Source: Spinacia oleracea | Lineage: Eukaryota > Streptophyta > Magnoliopsida > Caryophyllales > Amaranthaceae | Direction of reading: 5' to 3' | DNA: 64,000 nt | NCBI RefSeq assembly: GCF_020520425.1 | Contig: NC_079487.1 | Span: forward strand, 104,876,141-104,940,140 | Part shown: positions 38,264 through 50,115 of the stretch, piece by piece | Layout of the letters: the number at the start of each line of letters is the position of its first letter | How positions within the stretch are numbered: the stretch's first letter is position 1 | Translations under genes and position numbers: made by a program | Notes under the pieces: model-generated | Told to the model about the DNA's origin: nothing | What the model saw: only the letters and a program-made list of their open reading frames with translations | Database searches by the model: none

Positions 38264-38836
38264 TACTCTCTCCGTCAAAATTATAGTCATGTTTTTCAAA
38301 TCGAGCGTCCCAAAATTATAGTCATGTTTCTAATTTTGGCTATTAAGGTCCCTACTTTTTCATTTACTATATTAATCCCTATGTTCCTAAATGTTCGTCC
38401 CATTTCATTTTGACACATTTGCAAATGCATATTTTACATCGTTAATATCGCTAATTGCGTGTTATTAAAAATTATAAAATTTGCATATTGTTAAAGTACT
38501 CATGAGACGAATCAAATAAGACCCATATGACTATATTTTTTCTAATACATTGGTAGTAATTTAAAAGATTCTTTTCAATTGTGAATAGTGTCAAGATTTC
38601 AAATGGGAAGAACAATAAGGAACGAAGGGAGTAATTAAATGCATTGAAAACCCTACCCATGTACTATATTCTATTTTTCTATGTGCTATGTTCTCTTTTC
38701 CACGTACTTTATTCTACTTTTCCATGCAACTCAATCATCATTTGTCCTTTATTCAACTTTTCCATGAATTATATTCTATTTTTTTAAAACCCGTATTTTT
38801 TTTCAAACGGGACTATAAATATAGGACTGAGAGAAT
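38264..38836. mobile_element. MITE interrupted by another MITE (outer)
   Basis: The left end has ACTCTCTCCGTCAAAATTAT, then AGTCATGTTTTTC. The right end, on the other strand, reads ATTCTCTCAGTCCTATATTT, then ATAGTCCCGTTTG. These imperfect inverted ends enclose the element at 38372-38633. Other sequence inside is AT-rich and non-coding. Confidence 0.5.
38372..38633. mobile_element. Stowaway-like MITE nested in the 38.3-kb MITE
   Basis: Inverted ends: CCCTATGTTCCTAAATGTTC at the left and, on the other strand, CTCCCTTCGTTCCTTATTGT at the right. They continue inward with CCCATTT and TTGACAC. No ORF. Confidence 0.65.
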
Positions 38837-38847
38837 TTTTTTTTTTC

Positions 38848-38937
38848 CTATAAAAGGACCGTTTATCTGAAAATACAATTGGATAACAATAGATTATAGG
38901 ATGCATTTGTACTTTCAGATAAACTGTCCCTTTATAG
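38848..38937. repeat. Long hairpin, ~35-bp arms
   Basis: The arms are CTATAAAAGGACCGTTTATC... at the left and the near-complement ...GATAAACTGTCCCTTTATAG at the right, with a 20-base loop. A third partial copy of the arm is at about 38954-38985. Probably a minimal MITE. Confidence 0.7.
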
Positions 38938-38985
38938 TTCAACATTTTTAAACAGTCCAATTGTACTTCCGGATAAACTAATTCT

Positions 38986-39366
38986 TATGATCCAATACTG
39001 TTTAATCAAAAGATGCAAATTCTTGTGATTCTTAAATTAAATTAGTGTATCTCTTTGTAACTAAGAACAAAAATACTTTCTAAGTTTAACAATTTTCACA
39101 CCTAATTCTAGACATCCTGTTTAGTTGACTAATTGCTTATAATTAAGAACATGTTTAGTTAGTTAAAAATAACAATAAAAAGCCCACTACACTATAATTA
39201 AAATTATTTGGGTTAGCATTTTGGCTTTACGCACCGCCATTGAAAAATGATTAGCAAATAATAAGGCTTTGTTTGGTAATATTAGTTGAAATTTAGCTGA
39301 AACTGATAAGTTAATTGAAACTGATAGTTTAGCATTTGAAAACTGATAAGGTCCTGAAATAAGTAA
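38986..39366. other. Unassigned AT-rich sequence
   Basis: No gene or RNA gene was recognised. A GTTTGGTAATATTAGTTG word near 39270 hints at an eroded hAT-like MITE. Confidence 0.5.
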
Positions 39367-39597
39367 GGGCCCGTTCGGTATCACTGAAAGTTTCAAGTTT
39401 TTGGTGTTTTGGTTTTATAAGTCATATGATTTAGATTGGATTATGAACTAAAAAAATAGTCATACCTATTTTAATCATGTTAATTTTGAAAATTGACAAC
39501 AAGAAACTGAAAACTACTTTTTGTGGTTTTCATATTTTGGTTTTTAATTTTGTAAGAAACAGAAAACAGGAAACAAAAAACGATACCGAACAAGCCC
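39367..39597. mobile_element. hAT-like MITE
   Basis: Ends: GGGCCCGTTCGGTATCACTG at the left and, on the other strand, GGGCTTGTTCGGTATCGTTT at the right. About 231 bp, no ORF. The flanking duplication was not clear, so the superfamily is inferred from the termini. Confidence 0.6.
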
Positions 39598-39842
39598 AAG
39601 ATAATGGTTTAGTGGTTTACATATCATTAACAATTTGGTAAAACTTATTTTATAAGTGCCTAAATTTTTTTGAATATTTTTAATCGAGCTTCTATGTATT
39701 ACTACATCTAAACATTTTGTGTGGCATGAATAGTTACAAATAAAATACACAATCTCAATTGACAACTAGGAAAAGCAAAAACAAGGTCATCTTTCCACAT
39801 AAAGCCCAAGTGCTCAACCCTTCCGTCAAACCAGATAAAAAG

Positions 39843-40175
39843 CTAACACAAATTTTTATTTACATGGGGTGTACGATAAATATTGTACACCGAAGTTAAA
39901 GTTAATGTAAAATGCTTAAAAGTTATCCTTATACATGTAAAAGTTATATTTTTTAAGTGATGAAAATTTCATTTTAATAAAAAAATATTTCTTCAAAATC
40001 GCTAATAATATATAAAATTAATTATTGAACCCTTTAAAATGTTTATTTATCAATTTTTTTTAGTAATATAAAAGTTAGATAAAACAGTGTAAAAGTTAGA
40101 TAAAATTGGGTAAAAGTTATGTTAGTGTACAATAAATTTATTGTATACCTTGTGCATGCAAGACCTTTTGAAAAA
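39843..40175 (+). mobile_element. Palindrome-ended repeat, copy 1
   Basis: Homologous over about 330 bp to 62083-62415. Both start near AACACAAATT, have a GTGTACGATAAATATTGTAC palindrome near the left and a GTGTACAATAAATTTATTGTA palindrome near the right, and end near GCAAGACCTTTTG. The interior shares TAAAAGTTA-rich words. No ORF. Likely a non-autonomous element of unknown class. Confidence 0.8.
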
Positions 40176-40231
40176 CTAATAGCCCCTAAAAACTTTACTT
40201 TCCCTATTTTCACCTATACTACCTCTTAAGG

Positions 40232-41109
40232 TACAAATGTCAAAAACTAACTCGGCCTGAAATCTCGACCTGAAATAACTAGAACATAACCGATCGAAAT
40301 CTGAATTGTTGTTAAAACAGGAAATCTGTAACCCGACCTGTAGCCGACCCGGTAAAATTGATAAGCGGTTTTGACCTGGTATTGTATGACCCAAACTTAA
40401 ACCCGACACCCGAACTGAAGATGACCGATAACCGAATTAACCCGACCCAACACTAATCCGAACCCGATTCAATACCCGATCCGGTGCCAACCCAAAACCG
40501 ATTGTAACTCGATGAAACTCATTATTGACCCGACTTGTGACAACCCGATAAACGATTTTACACGACATGTTGAAAATATGACTTGCCATTGACACGATCA
40601 AATATTAACTTCAATCATAAGTCTATTTTATTAGTTTTATTACTTGATCCGGAAAAATTAAAACTTGTTGAACATCTTAAAGTTAACTGCTACAAACCTG
40701 TATGACTGTATCCAGGAGTGAATCCGACCAGACACTGATCCGAACCAGATTCAAAAGATAGTTATTGTACTCGATCTTAACCCATTTCCGAAAGTGAACT
40801 CAACCTTAATTTTAACGGACCCGGAAATTATTCGATCTAAACTTGACCCAAACCCGAGATTAACTGCTACAAACCCGATTCAAACCCGACTATATAAGAC
40901 CGGAACCCAAAATTAAACCCGACCGGAATATGACTCAACCCAAACCCGACTTGTAACCGAAATGGGAAAAATCCCAACATGACCTGACTGGAAACCAACT
41001 CGACTTAAACCTGAGTGACAAAGTTACACGACACGACACGACCCGATATGATCATGACCCGAAATAATCCGACCAGGATCCGAACCCGCCCCGATGACAT
41101 GTTTTGACA
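40232..41109. mobile_element. ACCCGA-rich Mutator-type MITE (larger relative of the 23.6-kb element)
   Basis: The left side has AAATGTCAAAAACTAACTC and the right side ATGTTTTGACAGCT. Outside these are ACCTCTTAAGGTAC and ACCTCAAGGGTAC, a probable but imperfect duplication. The interior is a degenerate series of ACCCGA/CCCGAACC words over nearly 900 bp. No protein is supported. Confidence 0.55.
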
Positions 41110-43432
41110 GCTATACCTCAAGGGTACGAAATCCCCTACCCAACACTAGAAGACACCATTATCTTTGTATCTTCCTTATCCTTCTATTTCCTTTCTTGTC
41201 TTGTTCTAGTTCGATTCTGGTTTTTCTTTTTTTGAATAGTATAGATTTTGTCATTCATACAAAAATTATTTGGATTTAAGTCTGGGATTTGTGCATTAAA
41301 TTTGCGACCTTTGCTGTAACACAAGCTCTTAGTATTGATTTTGGTCTCTTTTTTTGTGATTGATTAATCAACTAGTTTGAAGGGAAAATAAAATTTTAAC
41401 TCCTGATCTGCAAACGTCAGTATGAATTTCAGTCTACTAAATCACCTTAAATTTTATTTTAGCTTTCTAACAAGCGCTCCTAATCATTTAAGGTGACTTG
41501 AATTAATAGTACCAAATTATTTAAGCAGACTGAAAGTGTTTGCCAAACAAAGCCTAAGAAAATTATTAACCACTAAACTTTGAAGCAAAATAAATATTAA
41601 AATTAATAATCTTTTTAGTAATTACCATTAAATAATCCTTAACCCTTAAAAAATGAGAGCAATCCCTTATGAACAGTAACACTCACTCTATTTTATTTTC
41701 TTTCTTGATTTTTTATTCTTAAGTTTTATTTTTTTTAATATGTTGAGTTGGTCTTTCCTCCGTCTACACACGTGTTCCCTTTCTTGCTCATACTCACACT
41801 TTTCCTTTCTTATTTCTAACCATCTTCAGATTAATCTTTGCTTTCCTATTCAAAATTAAAGGTTCAATTGTGTCGTCCTGGGCCTCTGTAATCGAGAATT
41901 TCATAGTCCTTGACTCCCCTCCCACTCTTCAATCCGAAGTAAGTTATCTATTTTTTCCTAAATTGATTTGGTTTTCACTGAAATTTGAAATGGGTACCCT
42001 AGGATTTTCTTGTGTTCTCTTTTGATTTCTGGGTCACTCATATTTTTATTGATTAGGTGTTTAATTGTGAAGAATACGCTACAAATTGTTGTTGGTTTAG
42101 TTCAATTTTGCTTGTAATGTTGCAATTTATGTGCTTGTTAGCAATGCGCAACAAAAGGGTAATTTTTATTTTTGATGGGAAGAAAAGGTTAATTGATAAT
42201 TGAGATAGTTGTCTAGTTTGAGATTTAGGTCGGTGGGTTTTATTTTAATCTTCTGTTAATTGTTTGAGTTGGGCACCTTTCTTCAACCGAGAGCAACCAC
42301 CCCACTGAGAATGGCCGGATGAATAGGAAAATATAAAATGTACGGAGTATGTAATTTATTGGACCACCAAACAACAAATTGCAATTTAGAATTTTAAGTA
42401 GTCTGTAAATATAAATAATGGAAAAAATTTCGCCTATATGTATTTATTTGAGGATTATAGCGTGAAATGTGTAGCTTGTCGAAAAAAATATTTATGTTGC
42501 ATCATTTTATTAATAGTGTTTTTGCCTACTCAATGGCTATTTTCTTTGTGTTGGGATACGAAAACATTTGAATGAAAACTTTAAGCAATGTTATAAATAT
42601 TTGTGAGCATATAAATACAACTTTCTGCATCATATAGCATCAATATACAAAACATGTAAATGTACATTTTAAATTCTCTAATGATAACACAAATTTCAAT
42701 TCTATGATCAATAGGAAGACTTTGCTGAACTCACAAAGGAGTTGAAGACTAAAAACACATTCTTCCAAATAGGTCCAGCAACATCCTTGTCAAGGATAAG
42801 AGTTTTGAGAAGGATGATCAAATCCATTTCTTTCGACTAGAGTATAGTTTCTTCATGGCTTTTTTTGGAACTATTTTGAGTTTCTTATAGGAAAATATGA
42901 TTTCTTGAATTCCTACAGAAAACAAGCTATTTGTTCCTATAAGACACCTTTTTCTGTAGCAAATTAGTTATTGTAGTGACTTATATTTTTGCCAAAACAA
43001 GACTCTAACTTGTAACTACGTTGGACATCCAACTATATTAAAAGTTGGATATCTTGTAACAAACAACCTTAATTAGAGTGGTTTGATTTAGGGAATGTTG
43101 GACCATTAATTTTGTAAACTATATATTATAACTACGCTGAAAAAACTACAAGTTTCATAGACTCATAAGTTCGCTATTGTAGAATGAAAGCACAACAAAG
43201 CAATAAATACTATTATTCTATAGACTCATAAGCTATAGAACACCATTAACGCTAAATTTGAATTCCCAACTACACCGAGCACAACGACCAACCACTAATT
43301 ATGGTCAAAAACACTTTTTGTATTAGGATTCCGTGAAAAAATAGATTACTAACTTTTGATTTGGCAGAATATCAGAAAATGGTTTTCCCATTTCCTGTTG
43401 TTTGTTTTGCTGAAGATGGGAAATATATAAAC
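41110..43432. other. Unassigned non-coding stretch with a CACTA-like end
   Basis: No intact gene was recognised. A short open exon-like segment (about 42715-42840, with EDFAELTKELKTKNTFFQIG) is preceded by an AG and an upstream donor-like AAG|TAAGTT, but it matches nothing I know. At about 42890-42976, repeats of TTCCTATAAG/CCTACAGAAA end in TTATTGTAGTG, like the terminus of a CACTA element. No matching opposite end was found. Confidence 0.35.
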
Positions 43433-43672
43433 TAGACCTGATCAAACGGCGGGCCGGGCACGTGCATAAAAAATCAGCCCGATATCTCGGGCCGGGCCAA
43501 TATCCGGGCCTAAAATACCGGGTTTTTTGGGCCATTTTCGGACCGGGCCAAATTTTAACTAAAAAGTGTGTTTTTGTGTTTCCCAAACCCGCAAAAAAAA
43601 AAAATTCGGGCCGGAAAATTCTGCCCAAATCCACGAAAATTTCGGGCGGGCCGGGTTGTCTTAATCAGGTCT
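43433..43672. mobile_element. Mutator-type MITE, GGGCC-rich
   Basis: Ends: TAGACCTGATCAAACGGCGG at the left and, on the other strand, TTAGACCTGATTAAGACAAC at the right. It is flanked by ATATAAAC direct repeats (43425-43432 and 43674-43681); extended to nine bases they differ by one. The interior has CGGGCCGGGCC words. About 240 bp. Related by its ends to the 23.6-kb element. Confidence 0.75.
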
Positions 43673-44228
43673 AATATAAACACTATTATAAACCTGCTTT
43701 ATGATAGTGTAATTTATATATTTTGCATCGCGGTTCGTTATTTTTAAAGTATTTTAAGTCTATTTTTATTTAAAATTGAAAATGTTTGTTGTTTTGGAGA
43801 AATTAACGTTTGTGTTTTGCCGAAATATCGTTTTCACTTCGCGAATTCGATCAGCGACTTCGCGTTTTTAAATAGTAACTATATGAGTTATACAACAACT
43901 TTATGATTTAAAGAGGTACTATGTGATTTTTAGAGTTTCTATGCAATTTTAACTATAACTATATGATATATACTGACTATTACTATAACTGCTTATTGTA
44001 TGTTATAATGATTTAATTTATCGACTATATTTGACTATAAATTTCATGATTATGTGCCTATAATCGAAAAGGTTTGCGCTCTTCTACAAATTGATGCAAG
44101 AATTTGGAAAATTATGTCTCGGTTCGTTAGTTTTAAAGTATTTTAAATTTATTTTTATTTAAATTTGGAATAGTTACTATGTAAAGTGACTTTGTAAAAT
44201 GGCTTTGTTAATTTAAAGTCCTATGTGA
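43673..44228. repeat. AT-rich region with an internal ~55-bp direct repeat
   Basis: GGTTCGTTATTTTTAAAGTA at about 43734 and GGTTCGTTAGTTTTAAAGTA at about 44121 begin two copies of a roughly 55-bp phrase. Nothing else was recognised. Confidence 0.5.
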
Positions 44229-44740
44229 CATAAGGGATGGCAATGGATCGGATTCAGACTGGGTGAGGCCTCACCGCATCCACCCGTTTATCAATCTGCT
44301 CCACCCGCATCCATCCGTCACCAGCTTAAAATGTCACCCGCATCCACTCATCCGCAGATAAAACAGGTGGTTCGGGTGAATAACAGATGAAAATTTTATT
44401 ATAAAAAATTTACATCAACTTTAACGAATAGTCATTATCATCAATAAAAAATATTGCATAAAAAAATAACAACAAAGGCTTTAAAAAAATATATTGTAAC
44501 AAGAAGATTAGAAGAAGAAAAAAATCTTCAATATATTAAATTTTTTATTAAAATTTGGATGAAAAGTATATTAAACGGGTGGATGGATGATAAACCGATA
44601 GAGCGAGAGTCATCCGTATCCGACTCGATCCGTCACCCGCTTCATCCATCACCCACATATCATCCATTTAATTCGAGTATCCATCTATTTAATAATTGTG
44701 GATGGATCGGGTAACTGGATATCCATTTAACTTTGTCATC
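44229..44740. repeat. ATCCACCCG-rich repeat, possible MITE
   Basis: Starts with GGGATGGCAATGGATCGGAT and contains many CATCCACCCG/GGATGGATG words in both arms around an AT-rich centre, with a GTCATCTTGG word at the far end. It resembles the CCCGA-rich elements but has no clear inverted termini or duplication. Confidence 0.4.
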
Positions 44741-45155
44741 TTGGTATGACGAATTATAAATACAGAAAGAAACTCCTGCAATAGTTAGGTGAAATTGAAT
44801 AAAAAAGAGAAGAATACATTATCTTATCTTAAAAGTTAAATACTCTATACGAAGTATTATGCAAGGAAGTGAAGAAGGACAACTAGCACACTGCATACTG
44901 CACACGTATGCATGTATATACCCACGAACGGTTGATTTAAAAATGAACGAAGAAGAAAGGACAAAAATTCGAAAAGGTCGTAATTATAATTGGTGCACTT
45001 AATACTTATAATTGTAATGCAACTTGGTACTACTCTAATTGTTTGAGTACGTGTTTTTGTCAAATATACACATTAATTACTAAACCCATGAAAATACTTG
45101 AATAAATGTTGGAGGGGTCAACCTTATTAAACAACGGTTTCTTTCCCCTGAGAAA

Positions 45156-45270
45156 CACTACAACATATAGTTTAAAGAGGGCGAAAAATATCACCCTATT
45201 TGATGTAATCCTCGCCCTTTTAGGCTACAAGGGCGACCTTTAAATCGCGTTTCCATCACCCTGTTAGACT
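45156..45270 (+). mobile_element. CACTA-like terminus
   Basis: CACTACAACATATAGTTTAA is followed by AGGGCGA and GCCCTTTTAGG subterminal words in both orientations, as at one end of a CACTA (En/Spm) element. No opposite end was found nearby, so it is a fragment. Confidence 0.45.
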
Positions 45271-45449
45271 CGTTGTATTAGCTTAGCAGGTTTTAATTCA
45301 AAAAACATTTATTTTTATATATATCTTAATAAAAAAAAAAGTCTAAGGTGAACTCATAAAGTACATAACTTTATAAATATTGTCAAAAGTCAAATGACCA
45401 TATTAAAACAAAACTACATATTAAGTACCGTAATAGTTTAACGTATTCA

Positions 45450-45614
45450 CCAATTGACTGTTGGTTCAGTGATGATTGAGGCTGAACTTGGTAGGGAAGA
45501 CCCCGAGTTCGATCCCCCGTAGCAACAATTGAGACGGAACTGAAACCTATTCACTCAGAACTCGCCCCGAAACTGAATTAGCCCTAAGGGTGAACCGGGT
45601 AGTACAAAAAAAAA
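45450..45614 (+). mobile_element. tRNA-derived SINE with 18-bp target-site duplication
   Basis: It starts with TTGGTTCAGTGATGATTGAG, an A-box-like region, and continues to GAGTTCGATCCCCCG, a good B-box (GGTTCGANNCC type). It ends in an A-rich tail at about 45605-45616. The 18-bp sequence AATAGTTTAACGTATTCA is exactly repeated at 45432-45449 and 45615-45632. About 165 bp, no ORF. The undamaged duplication suggests a fairly recent insertion. Confidence 0.9.
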
Positions 45615-45632
45615 AATAGTTTAACGTATTCA

Positions 45633-46430
45633 AATAATAAACATACTCCGTACAAAGAAACTAAGTAGACTAGTGCGCAACTTCGTATTGCTTTCTAAGA
45701 AACTAAGAATGATTTGCAAACTTACATTTATTGTTGTATTATATAATTGTACACGCTTTGTTAGTTATGACTTATGACTTATAGAGTTATAGTTATGAGT
45801 AGGATTAAGTGATGAAAATCGAACCTAGACAATAGATTACGAAATATGCTTAAACAATATCTACTCAACCGCCACAAAATCATATCCAATAATCAAGAAG
45901 TTAACCTATAGGATGGATAAAATATGAGAAGGGAACTGCTAGATTATCTATAGCATGGATTAAATACTAGTAAATTTCTATCTCTATCAGAAACTTTTTT
46001 TTTTTTTTTGTAAGGAGGTAAGATGAAGTGCCCTATCGAGTCGGAATCTCGCACGGTCAACCCGCCCGGTTAGCAGGATAGACACTTTAAACCTAATTAC
46101 TACTAATACATTACTATTTACTACTCAATCAACAATACGAGAAAACAATTAATAAGGTATTGGACTAGTGGTTAACACTGAGAATTTATGTACGATATGT
46201 TTAAGGGTCGAATTCTCCACCCGTGAATTGGGGCGAGGGAATCGAACTTGAAGCCTATTATACATAGACCCTGCAAAGGTGTATGACCGGCACGGTCTTT
46301 CTTCGATTCATTTTGCGGAGTACAAGAGATCTTTATTAGCTCAATTTTACACTCCCTCTCGATCTTCGTTATGCAAATTGTTCAAGAATTTTGCAACCAT
46401 TAAAAATCTTTTGTAGGAGCAGTCACGATA
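45633..46430. other. Unassigned sequence with two eroded repeat-like tracts
   Basis: A T-run at about 45989-46000 precedes a GC-rich 80-base phrase (to about 46084), like a reversed retroposon tail. At 46155-46215, GGACTAGTGGTTAACACTGA and GGGTCGAATTC look like a tRNA-derived A/B-box pair. No duplications confirm either, and no gene is seen. Confidence 0.4.
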
Positions 46431-46439
46431 TTAAGATTA

Positions 46440-46780
46440 CGAAAATGATAAAGGTCGCAACATGCGACTTTTAAGAAGTGTCACAATGATGACATGGCAT
46501 GCTTATGTGTCATGATTTAAATTGGAAACTAAAATATTTAACTTATATAATCTATTATACATGTTTCAAAAAAGATAAGAAAATTTTAATATTCTAATTT
46601 GTTTCATTTTTTATATCGATTAATCTATTTACATATTTTCATAGTAAAAATATAGAATTGATAGTAAAAATATCCTGATGACACATGGCCTACGTGGCGC
46701 CTATATGTACCAATTAAACTGCGACACGTAAGATTGTGACAACTAAATGTTGTCGCAACTTGCGACATTTATCATCACCC
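46440..46780. mobile_element. Mutator-type MITE with 9-bp duplication
   Basis: The left end is AATGATAAAGGTCGCAACAT and the right end, on the other strand, GATGATAAATGTCGCAAGTT. TTAAGATTA is exactly repeated at 46431-46439 and 46781-46789. About 341 bp. Internal ATGACACATGGC-type words; no ORF. Confidence 0.8.
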
Positions 46781-46789
46781 TTAAGATTA

Positions 46790-48274
46790 TTATTCTCGAC
46801 ATAATATAATGTATGTATCCACCTCATTCACATCTTATCGTTCTTTTGTGCAACATTCAATTCAATAAAAGTTTACACAAAATTGTTTTGTATTGAGTAT
46901 TTACGTTTTAAGTATTGTCTTCAAAAACTGCAAAGAGTTAAATGGAACAATATTTGAGAAACAGAGGAAATATGAATTTATTAACGGTCGTTCGACAATT
47001 ATCCGTACAATGGAATCTGAATAGATGGAATAAAATTTATCTTTCGATCGTATGTATTCTCGACATATATGGAACAAGAATTTTGGAGTCAAAGATGAAG
47101 CAATAAAAAAAAAAACATATTTTTTTTGACATTTTGACTTTATGTTATATGCTGAGCTTTCGCTTTATTTGAATATAAAGGCAAAACTTTAACTAAAAAA
47201 ATGTCAATAAATGGGCTTTTGCAACATAATATTAACATCTACTGATTTTTTTTTTAGTAAGTTGTCCATCAGAATCCACATATATACCGCAATTGTCATT
47301 TTCTTTCATATTTTGTTGTCAGGGCACAAATTAGTCTAGTCACGTCAAGATTGAAGTTGTATATTTGGAGTTGTCCTCGAAAATACTCAAATTACCTTAT
47401 TTTGATGGTGAAATTGTGGTAATTAATATTCAACTTTGTTGTTTAAATGGTCTATTGAATTATTGTAGATAGTGATAAAATAATAAAATTCACATCCAAC
47501 ATAAAATTTTAGCTTCCATGAACAACCCCCAAGAGATGTATCGTGTACGCAGCCCTAGGGCCGGGGAGGCACGACCGCCTTCTGCCACCTTCAAACATAC
47601 ATGCACCCAACACGCTACGCGCCGGCCAACCATCTCGCACCACCCTAGCATAACTATAGTTCCACATATTTTTCCTTAGCTATGGCTAAGGACAGTACGT
47701 GAAACCACATCTCCCCCCATCTAATGATTATTATCCAGCTTAATCCGTTATTAACTTGAAGAACAACTTTTGTTTTTTTGGAATTCTTGATTGGAGAAAA
47801 GGACAATAAACTAACCGGTCAAATTATTTGATATGCATTGTCGACGTTAAAAATCAAAGTTGGTCTATGGTACTATGCGGATGTTTGGTAATTGGCTAAA
47901 TATTTGCGGTTGTTTGTCGTCGACTGCTTTACTTGGCTGGTTTGGCCGGTCGTTGGCATTGACTTTTCAGTTGTTGTTTGACTTATAAAGATGTTTTGTA
48001 AATTCATTGGTCGAGTATTGACTGTGACTATGTAAAAAGACAATTAAGGACATTATTATGTTTTATTATCCATTTATTGTATTTTAAGTAATTAATTAAC
48101 CAATTTAATTAGTAGTTAATTAATTATTTAATAAACTATTACATAATTTAATATAAATAATAATTAAAATTAGTAATAAATTAAATGGATAATAAAAATT
48201 AACTATTAATTACTTATAGTTTAAATAATCATTAACTTAATTAGCTATTAATTAGTACTAATCAAAACTATGAA
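46790..48274. other. Unassigned non-coding region
   Basis: No supported exon or RNA gene. At about 47535-47600 a GATGTATCGTGTACGCAGCC phrase resembles the 3' region of some plant SINE or RTE retroposons but has no duplication. From about 48050 the sequence becomes a TTAATTAATTA-rich low-complexity domain that continues beyond the Helitron pair at 49381-49695. Confidence 0.45.
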
Positions 48275-48390
48275 TCTATACTAATATATTAAAAGGCGTT
48301 TTGAAGAATGTATACGTGTCACGTAGATCTCTCCTTATTACGCCACGTCACCACTTATTAGCATCATGACACGTTATTACAAAAAATCTA

Positions 48391-48456
48391 ACAAGGATCG
48401 AACACAAAACCTCTTTGTTAAAAGTTACACTTCTTACCATCTTAACCAACTACAAC
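48391..48456 (-). repeat. tRNA-like segment, Helitron copy 1
   Basis: On the minus strand: AGTTGGTTAAGATGGTAAGA, a spacer, then TTGTGTTCGATCC, i.e. A-box-like and B-box (GTTCGATCC) words at tRNA spacing. Not a complete tRNA. Confidence 0.55.
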
Positions 48457-48859
48457 TTATGTAATATCTTTCCATATAAGCCTATATATTATTTTTACAA
48501 TAAAAAATACATAGAATAAAAGTGAATGCAAAAAAATGAATGATTACTTAATTCATAAATGTATAATTATTACTTTGAAGAAAAGGATCCGACTTTGTTT
48601 AGATTTTTGGATGTGGGGTTTAATCAGGGAGGTTGTTGATCGGCCACTAATCTTATGTCACCACCATAATTTGATGATGACACCATCTCTATGTGCACAT
48701 ATTTAAAAAAAACCCCGAATAAAAGTCAAAATCCGAGGCAACGCCCGGGTTATATTAAAAGGCGTTGTGGAAAATGTATATGTGTCACGTAGTACTCTCC
48801 TCACGCCACATCATCCACTCACCAAGTATTATATAATGGACAACCAAAAATCAATACAA

Positions 48860-48923
48860 TGAGGTTCGAACACCAGACCTCCGGTTTGGGTGATAATTCT
48901 CATTACCATCTTAACCAACCACC
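48860..48923 (-). repeat. tRNA-like segment, Helitron copy 2
   Basis: On the minus strand: GGTTGGTTAAGATGGTAATG, a spacer, then GGTGTTCGAACCTC. The B-box word GTTCGAACC is intact. It corresponds to the segment in copy 1. Confidence 0.55.
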
Positions 48924-49851
48924 AATTGTGTTTATCTCTTCACATTAACTTATAAATAAATGTTCACATGAAATCTAAAACAAATAAATTTTTATGTGAC
49001 TATTTAATTTCTAAGGACTATTTTGAAAAGGAAAAAAATTAAAGTATTATGACAACCATGAAGAAACCTGATGTCACAAGTCTCATAAGAATCAACTATA
49101 GGATTTCCTTATATAGCTGCAAATATATGTAATTTGGTGTTTATTAATTTGACGCACTTAGTTCCACGAGAAAACAAATTATACAAATTGTAAGATGATA
49201 TGATTGAAAACTTACTTTCCATGATAAATGACTTAGCGTGCCTGTGTAGTTGACGAACTTAACGGATATTTTTCATTCTATAAAATACAAGTATTTAGGT
49301 CAAATATTGAGTTTAAGAAAAATCTAAAACTTTTTGTTATTCAATGTAGCAACCGGGGCATCGCCCGGGCCATACACTAGTTATTAATTAATCATTGTTA
49401 ATGCATGGTTAATCATGGTTACTTCTTATTAATTATTTAATAAGTTATTATATTTAAATTACGGAGTAGAAAATTATGAATATATTAATTAAAATTAGTA
49501 ACTAACTAAATAAATAAAGTACTTATATTTTTTTTAAAATAATTAATTTAATTAGTTGTGAAATAGTAGTAATTCAGAATTATGAGTTAGTAATTAATAA
49601 CTCTTAATGCATAGTTAATCACTGATTACTCCAGATTGATTTTTAATTGCTAATTATTAATTATTAATTATTAATCATCATTATTAATTATTAATTAGTG
49701 AAAGTAAGGATAGAAAAGCCAAAAGTCATACAAAAAAGCTAGTAAAACTAGCTTTTTTGGCGAACAAGCTAGTTTTTCAGCGAACTAAAAAGCCACTTAC
49801 CATACACGTTTTTAGCTATTTGACCAACATAAAAAGCCAACAACTAAAAGA

Positions 49852-50115
49852 TACTCTTTCTGTATTTTATTTTGAGTCACAGTGGCCGGCACACGTATTA
49901 AAGAAAGAGAGTTGAATCTAACAAAAATAATAAAGCAAGTGGGGGGAGGGAGTAATGAATAAATAGAAAAAATTTGATGGAAAAAGTATTTTAAGTGGTG
50001 GTCCCTAAAGTAAGTGGTGTGGTAGAAACTTACTAAAAATGGAAGTGTGACTCTTAATAACATACGGCCTCCCCGGAAATGGTAATTGTGACTCCTAATA
50101 AAATAGGAGGGAGTA
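49852..50115. mobile_element. MITE, uninterrupted copy of the 22.8-kb family
   Basis: Starts TACTCTTTCTGTATTTTATT, then GAGTCACAG, and ends in AATAGGAGGGAGTA. About 264 bp. It is inserted in a repeat whose AAAAAGCC words lie on both sides (49720-49850 and 50117-50140), so it is itself nested. Confidence 0.8.

Larger units (their letters stand above)
48275..49380 (+). mobile_element. Two tandem Helitron-like copies (family A) fused
   Basis: Copy 1 starts TCTATACTAATATATTAAAA and GGCGTTTTGAAG. At about 48741 it reaches the GC hairpin word GAGGCAACGCCCGGG but lacks CTAG. Copy 2 begins immediately (TATATTAAAAGGCGTTGTGG at about 48751), lacking the first bases. It ends in the hairpin CCGGGGCATCGCCCGGG and CTAG at 49377-49380. 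Each copy carries an antisense tRNA-like segment. AT-rich TTAATTA sequence lies on both sides. Confidence 0.75.

Noticed and set aside
42715-42840. Possible small gene with exon EDFAELTKELKTKNTFFQIG
   Set aside because: One short open segment with a plausible acceptor is not enough, and it matches nothing recognised. Mentioned in the region note only.
48391-48923. tRNA genes
   Set aside because: A- and B-box-like words are present but no acceptor stem or cloverleaf is formed, and they recur inside Helitrons.
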